Source: Streptomyces sp. WZ.A104
GTDB lineage: Bacteria; Actinomycetota; Actinomycetes; Streptomycetales; Streptomycetaceae
Assembly: GCF_002382885.1 (NCBI RefSeq)
Contig: NZ_NWVL01000071.1
Location: 1 to 38,490 of the forward strand
DNA length: 38,490 nucleotides
Direction of reading: 5' to 3'
In this document: positions 1 through 9,124 of the stretch, in pieces
Layout: each line of letters opens with the position of its first letter
Position numbering within the stretch: the stretch's first letter is position 1
Notes under the pieces: generated by a model
Databases searched by the model: none
Seen by the model: only the letters and a program-made list of their open reading frames with translations
What the model was told of the DNA's origin: nothing
Position numbers and translations under genes: made by a program

Positions 1-739
1 CCCGGCCCCCGCCGCCTCGCCCGCCACCGGTCCGGCCGCTCCAGCCGCCCCGGCCCCGGCGGCCCCTGCGGCGCCGGTCGCGCCCGAGGGCGGCCAGAGC
101 ATGGCCCAAGGCGCCGCCCAGGTGCGGAACATGTGGCCCGACATCCTGGAGGCGGTCAAGAACCGCCGCCGCTTCACCTGGATCCTGCTCAGCCAGAACG
201 CCCAGGTGACCGGCTTCGACGGGACCACCCTCCAGATCGGCTTCCTCAACGCGGGCGCCCGTGACAACTTCGCCAGCAGCGGCAGCGAGGAGGTCCTGAA
301 GCAGGCCCTCGCCGAGCGCTTCAACGCCCAGTGGCGGGTCGAAGCGGTCGTCGACCCCTCCGGTGGCGGTGGGACGCCCCCGCAGCCCGGCGGCGGACGC
401 CCCGCCCCGCAGTACCAGCCCGCCCCCACGGCCCCCGCCGCCCCGCTCGCGTACGAGCCCCGGCCGCAGCACTCCGCCCCCCAGCAGTCCTCGGCCCCGT
501 CCCAGCCGCAGCACGCGCCGCCTCCCCAGCAGACGCCGCCCTCCTCGGCGCCCCCGTCCCCCCAGGGCGGCCGGGACGCCGTGCCGCCCGCCCCGGAGCC
601 GCCGCGTTCCGTGGCCCCCGAGGACGACACCCCGGAGGCCGACGATCCGGATCTCGTCGACTCCGCCCTCTCCGGCCACGACCTGATCGTCCGGGAGCTG
701 GGCGCCACGGTGATCGAGGAGTTCACGAACGAGCAGTGA
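1..739 (+). CDS. dnaX: DNA polymerase III subunit gamma/tau, C-terminal part (5' partial)
   Basis: This is the 3' end of an open frame that enters from the left edge (frame begins at base 2) and stops at 739. An Ala/Pro-rich linker comes first. A folded segment follows from about base 120, beginning VRNMWPDILEAVKNRRRFTW, which matches the tau-specific region of actinobacterial DnaX. A long Pro/Gln/Ser-rich linker then leads to a short acidic, conserved-looking tail ending EEFTNEQ. Tau is the clamp-loader subunit that bridges the polymerase III core and the DnaB helicase. The N-terminal AAA+ domain lies outside the window, so the call rests on the C-terminal pattern and on the neighbouring purD, which follows dnaX in Streptomyces as I recall. 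The alternative frames here are products of the proline-rich composition. Confidence 0.85.
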   Translation, partial: PAPAASPATGPAAPAAPAPAAPAAPVAPEGGQSMAQGAAQVRNMWPDILEAVKNRRRFTWILLSQNAQVTGFDGTTLQIGFLNAGARDNFASSGSEEVLKQALAERFNAQWRVEAVVDPSGGGGTPPQPGGGRPAPQYQPAPTAPAAPLAYEPRPQHSAPQQSSAPSQPQHAPPPQQTPPSSAPPSPQGGRDAVPPAPEPPRSVAPEDDTPEADDPDLVDSALSGHDLIVRELGATVIEEFTNEQ

Positions 740-749
740 GCGACCACTG

Positions 750-765
750 ATCGGGTCGGCCCGAT
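750..765 (+). terminator. Short hairpin after dnaX
   Basis: ATCGGG and CCCGAT pair across a four-base TCGG loop 10 bases after the dnaX stop. There is no T-run. It is a weak candidate terminator or processing hairpin between dnaX and purD. Confidence 0.35.
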
Positions 766-800
766 GGGCGGCCAGATCCCGTCCGCTCACCGGCTGGCGT

Positions 801-829
801 CAAGGCTCCGCGGGCCCGGCGGCTAGGCT
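801..829 (+). promoter_or_regulatory. Candidate purD promoter giving a leaderless transcript
   Basis: TAGGCT at 824-829 is a good SigHrdB-type -10 hexamer. Its last base lies seven positions before the purD GTG at 837, so transcription would start at or next to the start codon. No Shine-Dalgarno sequence precedes the GTG. The -35 region (around CAAGGC, 801-806) is poor. Confidence 0.45.
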
Positions 830-836
830 GCACCCC

Positions 837-2087
<1,251 letters not shown>

Positions 2088-2416
2088 CCCGGCCCCGGAC
2101 CGCCCCCCAGCCCCTCCGCCCGCCCTCGTACGCCACCGGCGTACGCGTCGGGCGCGAGGGGCTTACCCATGGGCGCCCAGGTCTGCCCGTGACCTGCCCT
2201 ATGGGCGCGAACACGTCAGCAGCTTTACCCAAAGCCATTCCATCGGGTGACGACTGGGCCATCCGGATGACGGCCGCCGGAGGCCCAACTAGGGTGCGGC
2301 GCAAGCGTTCCGGCACTTGGCCCACCGGCATTGCGATGTCGGTGGCGGGTGCCACAGTGGGGGAATGAGCAACACCGTCGCGAGGGCAGTGAGGGCAGAG
2401 GGGGTGACGTCCGGCC
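2088..2416. other. Intergenic region with a repeat pair and a candidate promoter
   Basis: There is no credible gene in these 329 bases. ATGGGCGC occurs twice (about 2168-2175 and 2202-2209). Between the copies, CAGGTC and GACCTG form an inverted repeat with a seven-base spacer, so the block could be an operator or a short hairpin. A candidate promoter lies downstream at 2267-2295. Confidence 0.5.
2267..2295 (+). promoter_or_regulatory. Candidate SigHrdB-type promoter
   Basis: ATGACG (2267-2272) and TAGGGT (2290-2295) are separated by 17 bases. TAGGGT is close to the streptomycete vegetative -10 consensus. It would drive the membrane protein starting at 2417. Confidence 0.4.
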
Positions 2417-4069
2417 GTGTCAGGTATCGATGTGGGTGAGGAGCTGGGTGCGCGGGCCGCGCAGGCGCGAGCGCTCTCCCTGTTGCGGATCCGCGGCAGG
2501 GCGCTGGCCGTGGCGATCCTGCCCGCGGCCGTCGCCGTGGTGCTGTTCGCCGCGGGTGCGCAGGGGCACCTGGGCGGCCCGGTCTGGGACGCCGTGCGCT
2601 GGGCGGCCCTCGGCGTGGCCGTCGTCGTGCTGCTGGTGACCGTCCTGGTGGCGGTCTCCGTGGCCCGCGCACGGCCCGCCATGAGTCCGACCGTCCCCGT
2701 GCCGGAGGAGGGGGCCCCCGACCTCTACCGCCTGGTCCGGGACCTGGCCGACCGCCTCGACGTACCCGCGCCCTCGGCCATAGCGCTCACCCCGGACTGC
2801 GACAGCTGGCTGGAGGACCGTACGCACCGCGCGCACCGCAGCCTCCGGCACGGGCAGCACGGCGCCGCGTCCCGGCAGGACGCCCCGGTGCTGGTCATCG
2901 GCTCGCCGTTCCTGTGGTGGATGCGGGTCGCCGAGCTCCGCGCCGTGCTCGCCCCCGTCGTGGCGGGCACCGGCCCCGCCGCACACCCCGACATAGCCGC
3001 CGCCCGCCGCTTCGTCCGCGGTCTGGACGCCGCGGTCGCCGATGCCGCCGCCCCGGGCCGGGGGGCCGTGCGCGGGGCGCCGCTCACCTTCGTCGGCTGG
3101 GTCGCCCGGCTGCTGCTGCGCGCCTGCCGGGGCCATGCCGCCGAGATGGAGCGCTGTGTGGCCACGGCCGCCTCCCTGCGTGCCCAGACGGTCGACTACG
3201 GGCTCCGGATCGCCGCCCAGGAACAGGTCGGCCTCGCCTATGCGGGCTGGGACCGGCTGCTCACCCGGGTCGCGCTGCCCGCCTGGCGGATGGGGCGCTG
3301 GCCGTCCCGGCTGGACGCCGGGGTCGTCTCCGCGCTCACCGAGCTCTCCCGCCGGGACAGGCTGGCCGACGGCTTCGCCTCGCGGCTCGGCGAGCGCCCC
3401 GCCTGCGATCTGCTCGAAGAGCCCGGTGTGGCCGACGAGGCGGCGTCGCTGCTCGCGGCCCGGCTGTTCCACGGCGGCCCCGCGGAGAGCGGTCCGGACT
3501 GGGCGCCGGTGGACTGGCAGCAGTATCCCGACGAGGTCGTCGACCGGAAGTGGCGCACCGAGGCCGCCCGGCTCCACCGGGTCCTCGACACGATGGACGT
3601 TCCTCCGGCGCCCGCGGCCGACCCGGCCGTGCCCACCCTGGCCCGGGTCATGGAGCACCTGTCCGGGCCCAGCGGCCCCGGCGACGCGCTCGCCGCGGGT
3701 ATCGGCGCCGCGGTCGCCCGCGAGGAGGCGAAGGTCCCGGCGGCGCAGCCCGGTCCCGCCGTCGACGATCCCCTCGACCTCTGGGGTCCCGGCCCGCTGC
3801 CCCTCTTCCCGCTCCAGCCGCCGCGTACGGGCACGGAGCTGCTCGTCGACCACGTCGCGGCGATGGTCTGCTGCGCGGCCGTGGACACGGCGGGCGCGGC
3901 GCCCGGCCTGGACTGGCTGGACGGCCCCGCGCTGCTCGTCGACGGCGAGCGCCGGGCAGACCTCGCGACGCCCGTCCTGAGCCTCGTCGAGGACGGCGAC
4001 CCGGACCCGCTGCGCTCCTGGCTCGCGGAGGTCGGAGTCCGCTCCGACAAACCGGTCCGGCTGGTGTGA
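2417..4069 (+). CDS. Membrane protein resembling a catalytically dead M48 (HtpX-like) protease
   Basis: 550 residues. The GTG start at 2417 follows a GAGGGGGTG Shine-Dalgarno stretch, and an in-frame TGA at 2405 rules out a longer form. Two hydrophobic helices (about residues 33-50 and 58-82) are followed by a soluble domain. That domain has the layout of actinobacterial M48 proteins: PVLVIGSPFL, then VAELRAVLAP at the position where M48 enzymes carry the zinc-binding HExxH helix, and later an AAEMERCVATAA helix where the third ligand (ExxAD) is expected. None of the metal ligands is present. My reading is a pseudoprotease derived from M48; the fold assignment is an inference from motif order. 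The C-terminal 200 residues (Pro/Ala-rich) resemble nothing I recognise. It lies between purD and purC but shows no functional link to purines. Confidence is high for the gene and moderate for the fold. Confidence 0.8.
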   Translation: MSGIDVGEELGARAAQARALSLLRIRGRALAVAILPAAVAVVLFAAGAQGHLGGPVWDAVRWAALGVAVVVLLVTVLVAVSVARARPAMSPTVPVPEEGAPDLYRLVRDLADRLDVPAPSAIALTPDCDSWLEDRTHRAHRSLRHGQHGAASRQDAPVLVIGSPFLWWMRVAELRAVLAPVVAGTGPAAHPDIAAARRFVRGLDAAVADAAAPGRGAVRGAPLTFVGWVARLLLRACRGHAAEMERCVATAASLRAQTVDYGLRIAAQEQVGLAYAGWDRLLTRVALPAWRMGRWPSRLDAGVVSALTELSRRDRLADGFASRLGERPACDLLEEPGVADEAASLLAARLFHGGPAESGPDWAPVDWQQYPDEVVDRKWRTEAARLHRVLDTMDVPPAPAADPAVPTLARVMEHLSGPSGPGDALAAGIGAAVAREEAKVPAAQPGPAVDDPLDLWGPGPLPLFPLQPPRTGTELLVDHVAAMVCCAAVDTAGAAPGLDWLDGPALLVDGERRADLATPVLSLVEDGDPDPLRSWLAEVGVRSDKPVRLV

Positions 4070-4250
4070 GCGGCCCCCGTCGCGGAAGCACCAGGCCTCG
4101 GCCGCAGGTCACAAATCGGAAGCCCATGTTCCGTTCCCGTCAATTCGCGACGAACGGTGACGGACTGCATGCGTTATGTGATGTGCTGGGGACCGGCGCT
4201 GACATCCGGCGCACCGCAGTTGTCCGGGGGACGTGAGGGAGGGGCGCGGC

Positions 4251-5711
4251 ATGGGGGCGGAGCAGATTCGACGGTGGGAGTCGGGTGCCCTCGCGCACGC
4301 GGTGAGCGATCCCTTCGGGCAGGGCCCGCTGCCCTGGCTGCGCGGCAGTGAGCACTACTTCGACGACACCGGCCAGGTCGTCCCCTGGTATGCGGACGTG
4401 GCGCTCGGCCGCGGCACCGGCGGCGGCACCCGAACCGCCGACGACGTGCACCGGCAGATCAAGGGCTTCGTCTCGCCCGGCGCGGCGGCCCCGGGCGAGG
4501 CCATCGACTTCCACATCACCGTCGATCCGCCCCAGCAGTTCTCCGTTGACGTCTACCGGATCGGTCATTACGGCGGCGACGGCGCGGCCAAGATCACCAC
4601 GAGTCCGCGGCTCTCCGGCATCGTCCAGCCCCCGCCGCTCGCCGCCGACCGGACCGTCTCCTGCCACCACTGGTGGATGTCCTGGCGGCTGCAGATCCCG
4701 AGCTACTGGTCGGTGGGCGCCCATGTGGCCGTCCTGACCACCGCCGACGGCCACCGCTCGCACATCCCCTTCACCGTGCGCCACGACCACCCCGCCGACC
4801 TGCTGCTCCTGCTGCCCGACATCACCTGGCAGGCGTACAACCTCTACCCGGAGGACGGCCGCACCGGCGCCAGCCTCTACCACGCGTGGGACGAGAACGG
4901 GCGGCTGGTCGGCGAGGAGGACGCGGCCGTCACGATCTCCTTCGACCGCCCCTACGCCGGGGCGGGCCTGCCGCTGCACGTGGGACATGCCTACGACTTC
5001 ATCCGCTGGGCCGAGCGGTACGGCTACGACCTCGCCTACGCCGACGCCCGTGACCTGCACGCGGGGCGCGTCGACCCCAGCCGCTACCGTGGCCTGGTCT
5101 TCCCCGGCCACGACGAGTACTGGTCCATGCCCATGCGCCGGGCCGCCGAACGCGCCCGCGACTCCGGCACCTCGCTCGTCTTCCTCTCCGCCAACACCAT
5201 GTACTGGCAGGTGGGCCTCGCCCCCTCTGCCTCCGGCGAACCGGACCGCCTGCTGACCTGCCGCAAGCGCCGGGGGCCGGGGAAGTCCGCGCTGTGGCGC
5301 GAGGTGGACCGCCCCGAGCAGCAGCTCCTGGGCATCCAGTACGCGGGCCGGGTGCCCGAGCCCCGCCCGCTGGTCGTACGCAACGCCGAGCACTGGCTCT
5401 GGGACGCCACGGGCGCGGTCGACGGCGACGAGATCGAGGGCCTGGTGGCGGGCGAGGCCGACCGCTACTTCCCGCGCGTCAGCCTGCCGGAGCACGACAG
5501 CCGCATCCTGCTCGCCCACTCCCCGTACGCGGACTCCGAGGGCTCCCTCCGCCACCAGGAGACCTCGCTGTACCAGTCCCCCTCCGGTGCGTTCGTCTTC
5601 GCCTCCGGCACCTTCGCCTGGTCCCCGGCCCTGGACCGTCCCGGCCATGTCGACCCCCGTGTCCAGCAGGCGACGGCCAACCTCCTCGACCGGATCTGCA
5701 AGCGCGACTGA
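4251..5711 (+). CDS. N,N-dimethylformamidase large-subunit-like protein
   Basis: 486 residues from the ATG at 4251, which is preceded by GAGGGAGGGG at a spacing of about seven bases; a GTG at 4233 would overlap that ribosome site. The sequence matches the C-terminal catalytic region of the dimethylformamidase beta subunit family: FHITVDPPQQFSVDVYRIG (an Ig-like beta domain), CHHWWMSWRLQIP, LLPDITWQAYNLYP, VFPGHDEYWSMPMR and SANTMYWQV. In the characterised enzyme tyrosines and a glutamate bind an unusual mononuclear iron. The Tyr residues in TWQAYN and HDEYWS are the plausible equivalents, but I could not align them. No small alpha subunit gene is adjacent, so the substrate is unknown and may be another amide. 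There is no signal peptide. A degenerate tandem repeat and purC follow. Confidence 0.8.
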   Translation: MGAEQIRRWESGALAHAVSDPFGQGPLPWLRGSEHYFDDTGQVVPWYADVALGRGTGGGTRTADDVHRQIKGFVSPGAAAPGEAIDFHITVDPPQQFSVDVYRIGHYGGDGAAKITTSPRLSGIVQPPPLAADRTVSCHHWWMSWRLQIPSYWSVGAHVAVLTTADGHRSHIPFTVRHDHPADLLLLLPDITWQAYNLYPEDGRTGASLYHAWDENGRLVGEEDAAVTISFDRPYAGAGLPLHVGHAYDFIRWAERYGYDLAYADARDLHAGRVDPSRYRGLVFPGHDEYWSMPMRRAAERARDSGTSLVFLSANTMYWQVGLAPSASGEPDRLLTCRKRRGPGKSALWREVDRPEQQLLGIQYAGRVPEPRPLVVRNAEHWLWDATGAVDGDEIEGLVAGEADRYFPRVSLPEHDSRILLAHSPYADSEGSLRHQETSLYQSPSGAFVFASGTFAWSPALDRPGHVDPRVQQATANLLDRICKRD

Positions 5712-5766
5712 TCGGGTCCCGGACAGCGACCGGACGGGGTCCGGACCAAGCGCGGGCAGGCCACGG

Positions 5767-5829
5767 CCGAGCCCCGAGCGCATCCGACCGAGTCCCGAAC
5801 GCACCCCGCCGAGCCCCGCGCGCGCCCCG
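5767..5829. repeat. Three tandem copies of a 21-bp unit
   Basis: Three adjacent 21-base units (5767-5787, 5788-5808, 5809-5829) each begin CCGAG(C/T)CCCGA or a close variant. They differ at a few positions. They occupy the gap between the amidase-like gene and purC, just upstream of the purC start. No function is evident. Confidence 0.7.
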
Positions 5830-5885
5830 CTCCCCCCGTACGGGACAATCGGAACCGCTCCTGGATCAATCTACGCGGAGGCACC

Positions 5886-6800
5886 GTGTCCGGTTTTGTA
5901 GAAAAGCCCGAGCCCGTGCAGGTTCCGGGCCTCACCCACCTGCACACCGGCAAGGTGCGTGACCTGTACCGGAACGAGGCGGGGCAGCTCGTCATGGTCG
6001 CCAGCGACCGCATCTCCGCGTACGACTGGGTCCTGCCCACCGAGATCCCCGACAAGGGCCGCGTCCTCACCCGGCTCTCGCTCTGGTGGTTCGACCAGCT
6101 CGCCGATCTGGTCCCCAACCATGTGATCTCCACCGAGCTGCCCCCGGGCGCCCCGGCGGACTGGGAGGGCCGCACCCTCATCTGCACGTCCCTGCGCATG
6201 GTCCAGGTGGAGTGCGTGGCCCGCGGCTATCTGACCGGCTCCGGGCTGGTCGAGTACAACGATTCCCGTACGGTCTGCGGCATCGGTCTCCCCGAGGGCC
6301 TGGTCAACGGTTCCGAGCTGCCCGGCCCGATCTTCACCCCGGCCACCAAGGCGGCCGTCGGCGACCACGACGAGAACGTCAGCTACGAGGAGGTCGCCCG
6401 CGAGGTCGGCGTCGAGACGGCCGCCGAGCTGCGGCGGACGACGCTCGACGCCTACGGCAGGGCCCGGGACATCGCGCACGAGCGCGGCATCATCCTGGCC
6501 GACACCAAGTTCGAGTTCGGCTTCGAGACCACCGAGGACGGCGGCGAACGCCTGGTCATCGCCGACGAGGTGCTGACCCCGGACTCCTCGCGCTTCTGGC
6601 CCGCCGCCACCTGGCAGCCGGGCCGCGCACAGCCCAGCTACGACAAGCAGTTCGTACGCGACTGGCTGACCTCGCCCGCCTCCGGCTGGGACCGCGCGAG
6701 CGAGACGCCGCCCCCGGCGCTGCCGCGGGAGATCGTGGACGCGACCCGCGCCAAGTACATCGAGGCGTACGAGGTGCTGACCGGAACCAGCTGGTCGTAG
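5886..6800 (+). CDS. purC: Phosphoribosylaminoimidazole-succinocarboxamide synthase (SAICAR synthetase)
   Basis: 304 residues, the usual size for actinobacterial PurC. It joins CAIR and aspartate using ATP to form SAICAR, in the cytoplasm. Family motifs are the glycine-rich HTGKVRDLY near residue 21, ASDRISAYDW (about residues 39-48), the segment VQVECVARGYLTGSG, and the conserved ILADTKFEFG near residue 202. The GTG start at 5886 has the near Shine-Dalgarno sequence GGAGG at 5878-5882 and gives the expected N-terminal length. It is monocistronic and is followed by a strong bidirectional hairpin. Confidence 0.97.
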   Translation: MSGFVEKPEPVQVPGLTHLHTGKVRDLYRNEAGQLVMVASDRISAYDWVLPTEIPDKGRVLTRLSLWWFDQLADLVPNHVISTELPPGAPADWEGRTLICTSLRMVQVECVARGYLTGSGLVEYNDSRTVCGIGLPEGLVNGSELPGPIFTPATKAAVGDHDENVSYEEVAREVGVETAAELRRTTLDAYGRARDIAHERGIILADTKFEFGFETTEDGGERLVIADEVLTPDSSRFWPAATWQPGRAQPSYDKQFVRDWLTSPASGWDRASETPPPALPREIVDATRAKYIEAYEVLTGTSWS

Positions 6801-6814
6801 CGGCAGGCGGATAC

Positions 6815-6850
6815 GCAGAAGCCCCGGTCCGAGAGGACCGGGGCTTCTGC
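6815..6850. terminator. Strong bidirectional terminator
   Basis: A perfect 16-bp stem (GCAGAAGCCCCGGTCC with its complement) has a four-base GAGA loop. It separates purC (+) from the converging tRNA-Gly and two-component operon (-) and can serve both strands. Confidence 0.85.
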
Positions 6851-6852
6851 CG

Positions 6853-6928
6853 TGGAGCGAACGACGAGGTTCGAACTCGCGACCTCAACCTTGGCAAGGT
6901 TGCGCTCTACCAGCTGAGCTACGTTCGC
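6853..6928 (-). tRNA. tRNA-Gly(GCC)
   Basis: A complete cloverleaf is visible on the minus strand. The acceptor is GCGAACG/CGTTCGC, the D loop is AGCTGGTA with the normal GG, the anticodon loop is TTGCCAA (anticodon GCC), and the T loop TTCGAAC is canonical. The discriminator is T and the CCA end is encoded. A TATAGT hexamer on the minus strand (6951-6956), overlapping the stop codon of the upstream response regulator, could be its -10 box. Confidence 0.95.
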
Positions 6929-6951
6929 AGTGCGCCGAAGCGCGATGCCTA

Positions 6952-7578
6952 CTATACCCAACCCCGCTCGCGCGCGAGACGCACTGCCGTGTGCCGGTTC
7001 TCCGCACCGATCTTGGTGGCGGCCGATGACAGGTAGTTGCGTACCGTTCCCTGGGACAGCGAGGCCCGCTCGGCGATCTCCGCGACCGGTGCCCCGTCCG
7101 CCGCCAGTTCGAGCACCTCGGCCTCCCGGGCGGTCAGCGGCGAGTCCCCGGCGGAGATCGCGTCGGCCGCCAACTCCGGGTCCACGTAACGGTTTCCGGC
7201 GTGGACGGTACGGATGATCTCGGCGAGCCTGCGGGCGCTGACCGTCTTCGGGACGAACCCGCGCACCCCGGCGGCCAGGGCCCGCTTGAGATGCCCGGGG
7301 CGGCCGTGGCTGGTCACGATCATGGTGCGGCAGCGGGGGAGTTCCGCCCGCAGGGATGTGGCGACCTTCACACCGTCCGCCCCCGGCATCTGGAGATCGA
7401 GGACGGCGACATCGGGCCGGTGCGCGAGGGCCATCGCGAGCGCCTCGGGGCCGCTCGCCGCCTCCGCGACGACCATCAGGTCCTCCTCCAGGGCGAGCAG
7501 CGCGGCCAGCGCTCCCCGGATCAGGTGCTCGTCATCGGCCAGCAGGACCCGCAGGGGTCGGTCGGTGCCGGTGGTCAT
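6952..7578 (-). CDS. NarL/LuxR-family response regulator (DesR-like)
   Basis: 208 residues. The N-terminal receiver domain has the acidic pocket ADDEH (residues 14-18), the phosphoacceptor Asp61 in VLDLQMP, a Thr/Ser switch at VTSHG, and Lys111 in FVPK. A LuxR-type helix-turn-helix runs from about residue 147 (LTAREAEVLELAADG ... SQGTVRNYLS). Its ATG overlaps the stop of the kinase gene by the ATGA pattern (7575-7578), so the two are translationally coupled and form a cognate pair. By family precedent the pair senses membrane or cell-envelope state and controls the adjacent ABC transporter. The probable binding site is the repeat at 10998-11027, ahead of the operon's first gene. Confidence 0.93.
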   Translation of the reverse strand: MTTGTDRPLRVLLADDEHLIRGALAALLALEEDLMVVAEAASGPEALAMALAHRPDVAVLDLQMPGADGVKVATSLRAELPRCRTMIVTSHGRPGHLKRALAAGVRGFVPKTVSARRLAEIIRTVHAGNRYVDPELAADAISAGDSPLTAREAEVLELAADGAPVAEIAERASLSQGTVRNYLSSAATKIGAENRHTAVRLARERGWV

Positions 7579-9050
7579 CGTTCCTCCGGGATGGTGGGAA
7601 GAGGGGTGTCGTCGGCGGGGGAGGGGCGGCCGTGCGCACCCGGACGCGGGTCGTCGGTGAGCGGCACCGTGGCCGTCACCCGGAAGAGGCCGCCCTCGGA
7701 GCCCTCGGCGGTGCCGGAGCCCTCGGAGCCCGTAGCGCCGCCGGCGCCTGCAGCGGCCCCGGAACCCCTGGTGGTCCCGGCGCCGCCGAAGCCGCCGGTC
7801 CCCTTGCCGCCCCCGGCGGCCTCGGGGCCCGTAGCGCCCCCGACGACTCCGGCCGTCAGCGATCCGCCCAGCGCGCCGAGCCGCTCGCGCAGTCCGGCCA
7901 GTCCCGAACCGCCGCCGTCCGGGCCGGGCGCACCCGTGGAGGCCCCGTCGTTCTGCACCTCAAGCACCACCGCGTCCCGGGTCCGGGTGAGGCGGATCGC
8001 GCAGTGGCGCGGATCGCCGTGGCGCAGGACGTTCGTCGCCGCCTCCCGCACCACCCAGCCCAGGGCGGCCTGGACGGCCGCCGGAGCTCCGAGGCCCGCC
8101 GGGCCGTCTGCGCCCTCGACGGTGCAGGTGATTCCGGCGGCCTGCAACACACCCTGGGCGCCCATGAGTTCGGTGGCGAGATCGGCCTCCCGGTAGCCCC
8201 GTACGACATCGCGCACCTCTTGCTGTGAGGCGCGGGCGATCCGCTGCACCTCGACCATCTGGTCCACCGCGGCCGGGTTGCCGCGCTGTGCCAGCTCCAC
8301 GGCCAGCTCGCTCTTCAGCGCGATCACCGCCAGATTCCTGCCCAGCACATCGTGCATGTCCCGGCCGAACCGCAGCCGCTCCTCCGCCACCGCCAGCCGC
8401 GCCTGCGTGTCCCGCGCCTCTTCCGCCTGCCACATCACCGACAGGCTCCAGCCGCTGGGGCGTACGGAGCCGACCACCAGCGCGATGGCGACGGTCATCG
8501 TGGCGCCCGTCGCCAGCAGTGGAGTCCCGCTGCCTCCGAAGACCGCCAGCAGCGCCAGGAAGGCCGCGATATAGGCCGCGCCGTGCAGCAGGAACTTCCG
8601 GGCGGGGACGAGCAGGGCGTACGGCACTCCGAACGCCACCGGCAGGTCCATCGCCAGCACCGGCAGCGACTCGTCGTCGATCCCGCCCACCGCCGCCAGG
8701 GCGATCACCAGCCCGGCCATCGCCACCAGGAGCACTGCCGGGAGCCGCAGCCGGCGCAGGGGGAAGGGCTCCGCTCCCCGGTAGTGGGCGAAGGCGGGTC
8801 GCACGTTGAGGTTGCTCAGCACGGACTGGGTGATGTTCAGGACGAACAGGGCCACACCGATGGCCAGCGCCCAGGCGCCCCGGTCCACAATCGTGCCGAG
8901 CGGCAGCAGGCCCCAGGTCAGCAGCAAGATCCAGGTCATCGCGCAGAGGGTGACCCGGGTGTAGAGGTCGATGCGCTGGAGCTTGGTGCCCTCGTGCCAG
9001 CCCCGCCGCCAGCCCCGTACCCGACCGATCACGCTTGTCAGCCCTTTCAC
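7575..9050 (-). CDS. DesK-like sensor histidine kinase with a glycine-rich insert
   Basis: 491 residues from the GTG at 9050, which has GGGAGG six bases upstream; longer in-frame starts reach into the preceding gene region. The N-terminal half has about five or six membrane helices. The HisKA_3 dimerisation domain carries the phospho-accepting His in RDMHDVLGR (His233). The HATPase domain has the N box REAATNVLRH (about 335-344), NDG, and GSGLAGLRERL. An insert of about 53 residues, nearly all Gly, Ala, Ser, Thr and Glu (about residues 402-454), interrupts the end of the ATPase domain before the final strand LFRVTATVPL. Known relatives normally have a short hairpin there. It is the third gene of a four-gene operon, 74 bases after the permease stop. 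Confidence 0.92.
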   Translation of the reverse strand: MKGLTSVIGRVRGWRRGWHEGTKLQRIDLYTRVTLCAMTWILLLTWGLLPLGTIVDRGAWALAIGVALFVLNITQSVLSNLNVRPAFAHYRGAEPFPLRRLRLPAVLLVAMAGLVIALAAVGGIDDESLPVLAMDLPVAFGVPYALLVPARKFLLHGAAYIAAFLALLAVFGGSGTPLLATGATMTVAIALVVGSVRPSGWSLSVMWQAEEARDTQARLAVAEERLRFGRDMHDVLGRNLAVIALKSELAVELAQRGNPAAVDQMVEVQRIARASQQEVRDVVRGYREADLATELMGAQGVLQAAGITCTVEGADGPAGLGAPAAVQAALGWVVREAATNVLRHGDPRHCAIRLTRTRDAVVLEVQNDGASTGAPGPDGGGSGLAGLRERLGALGGSLTAGVVGGATGPEAAGGGKGTGGFGGAGTTRGSGAAAGAGGATGSEGSGTAEGSEGGLFRVTATVPLTDDPRPGAHGRPSPADDTPLPTIPEER

Positions 9051-9124
9051 TTCGCCTCCCGCGCGGAAGACTCCCGCGGCAGGCCCCTGCGGAAGGCTCC
9101 CGGTGGAGCCGCCCGGTGCGCCGC

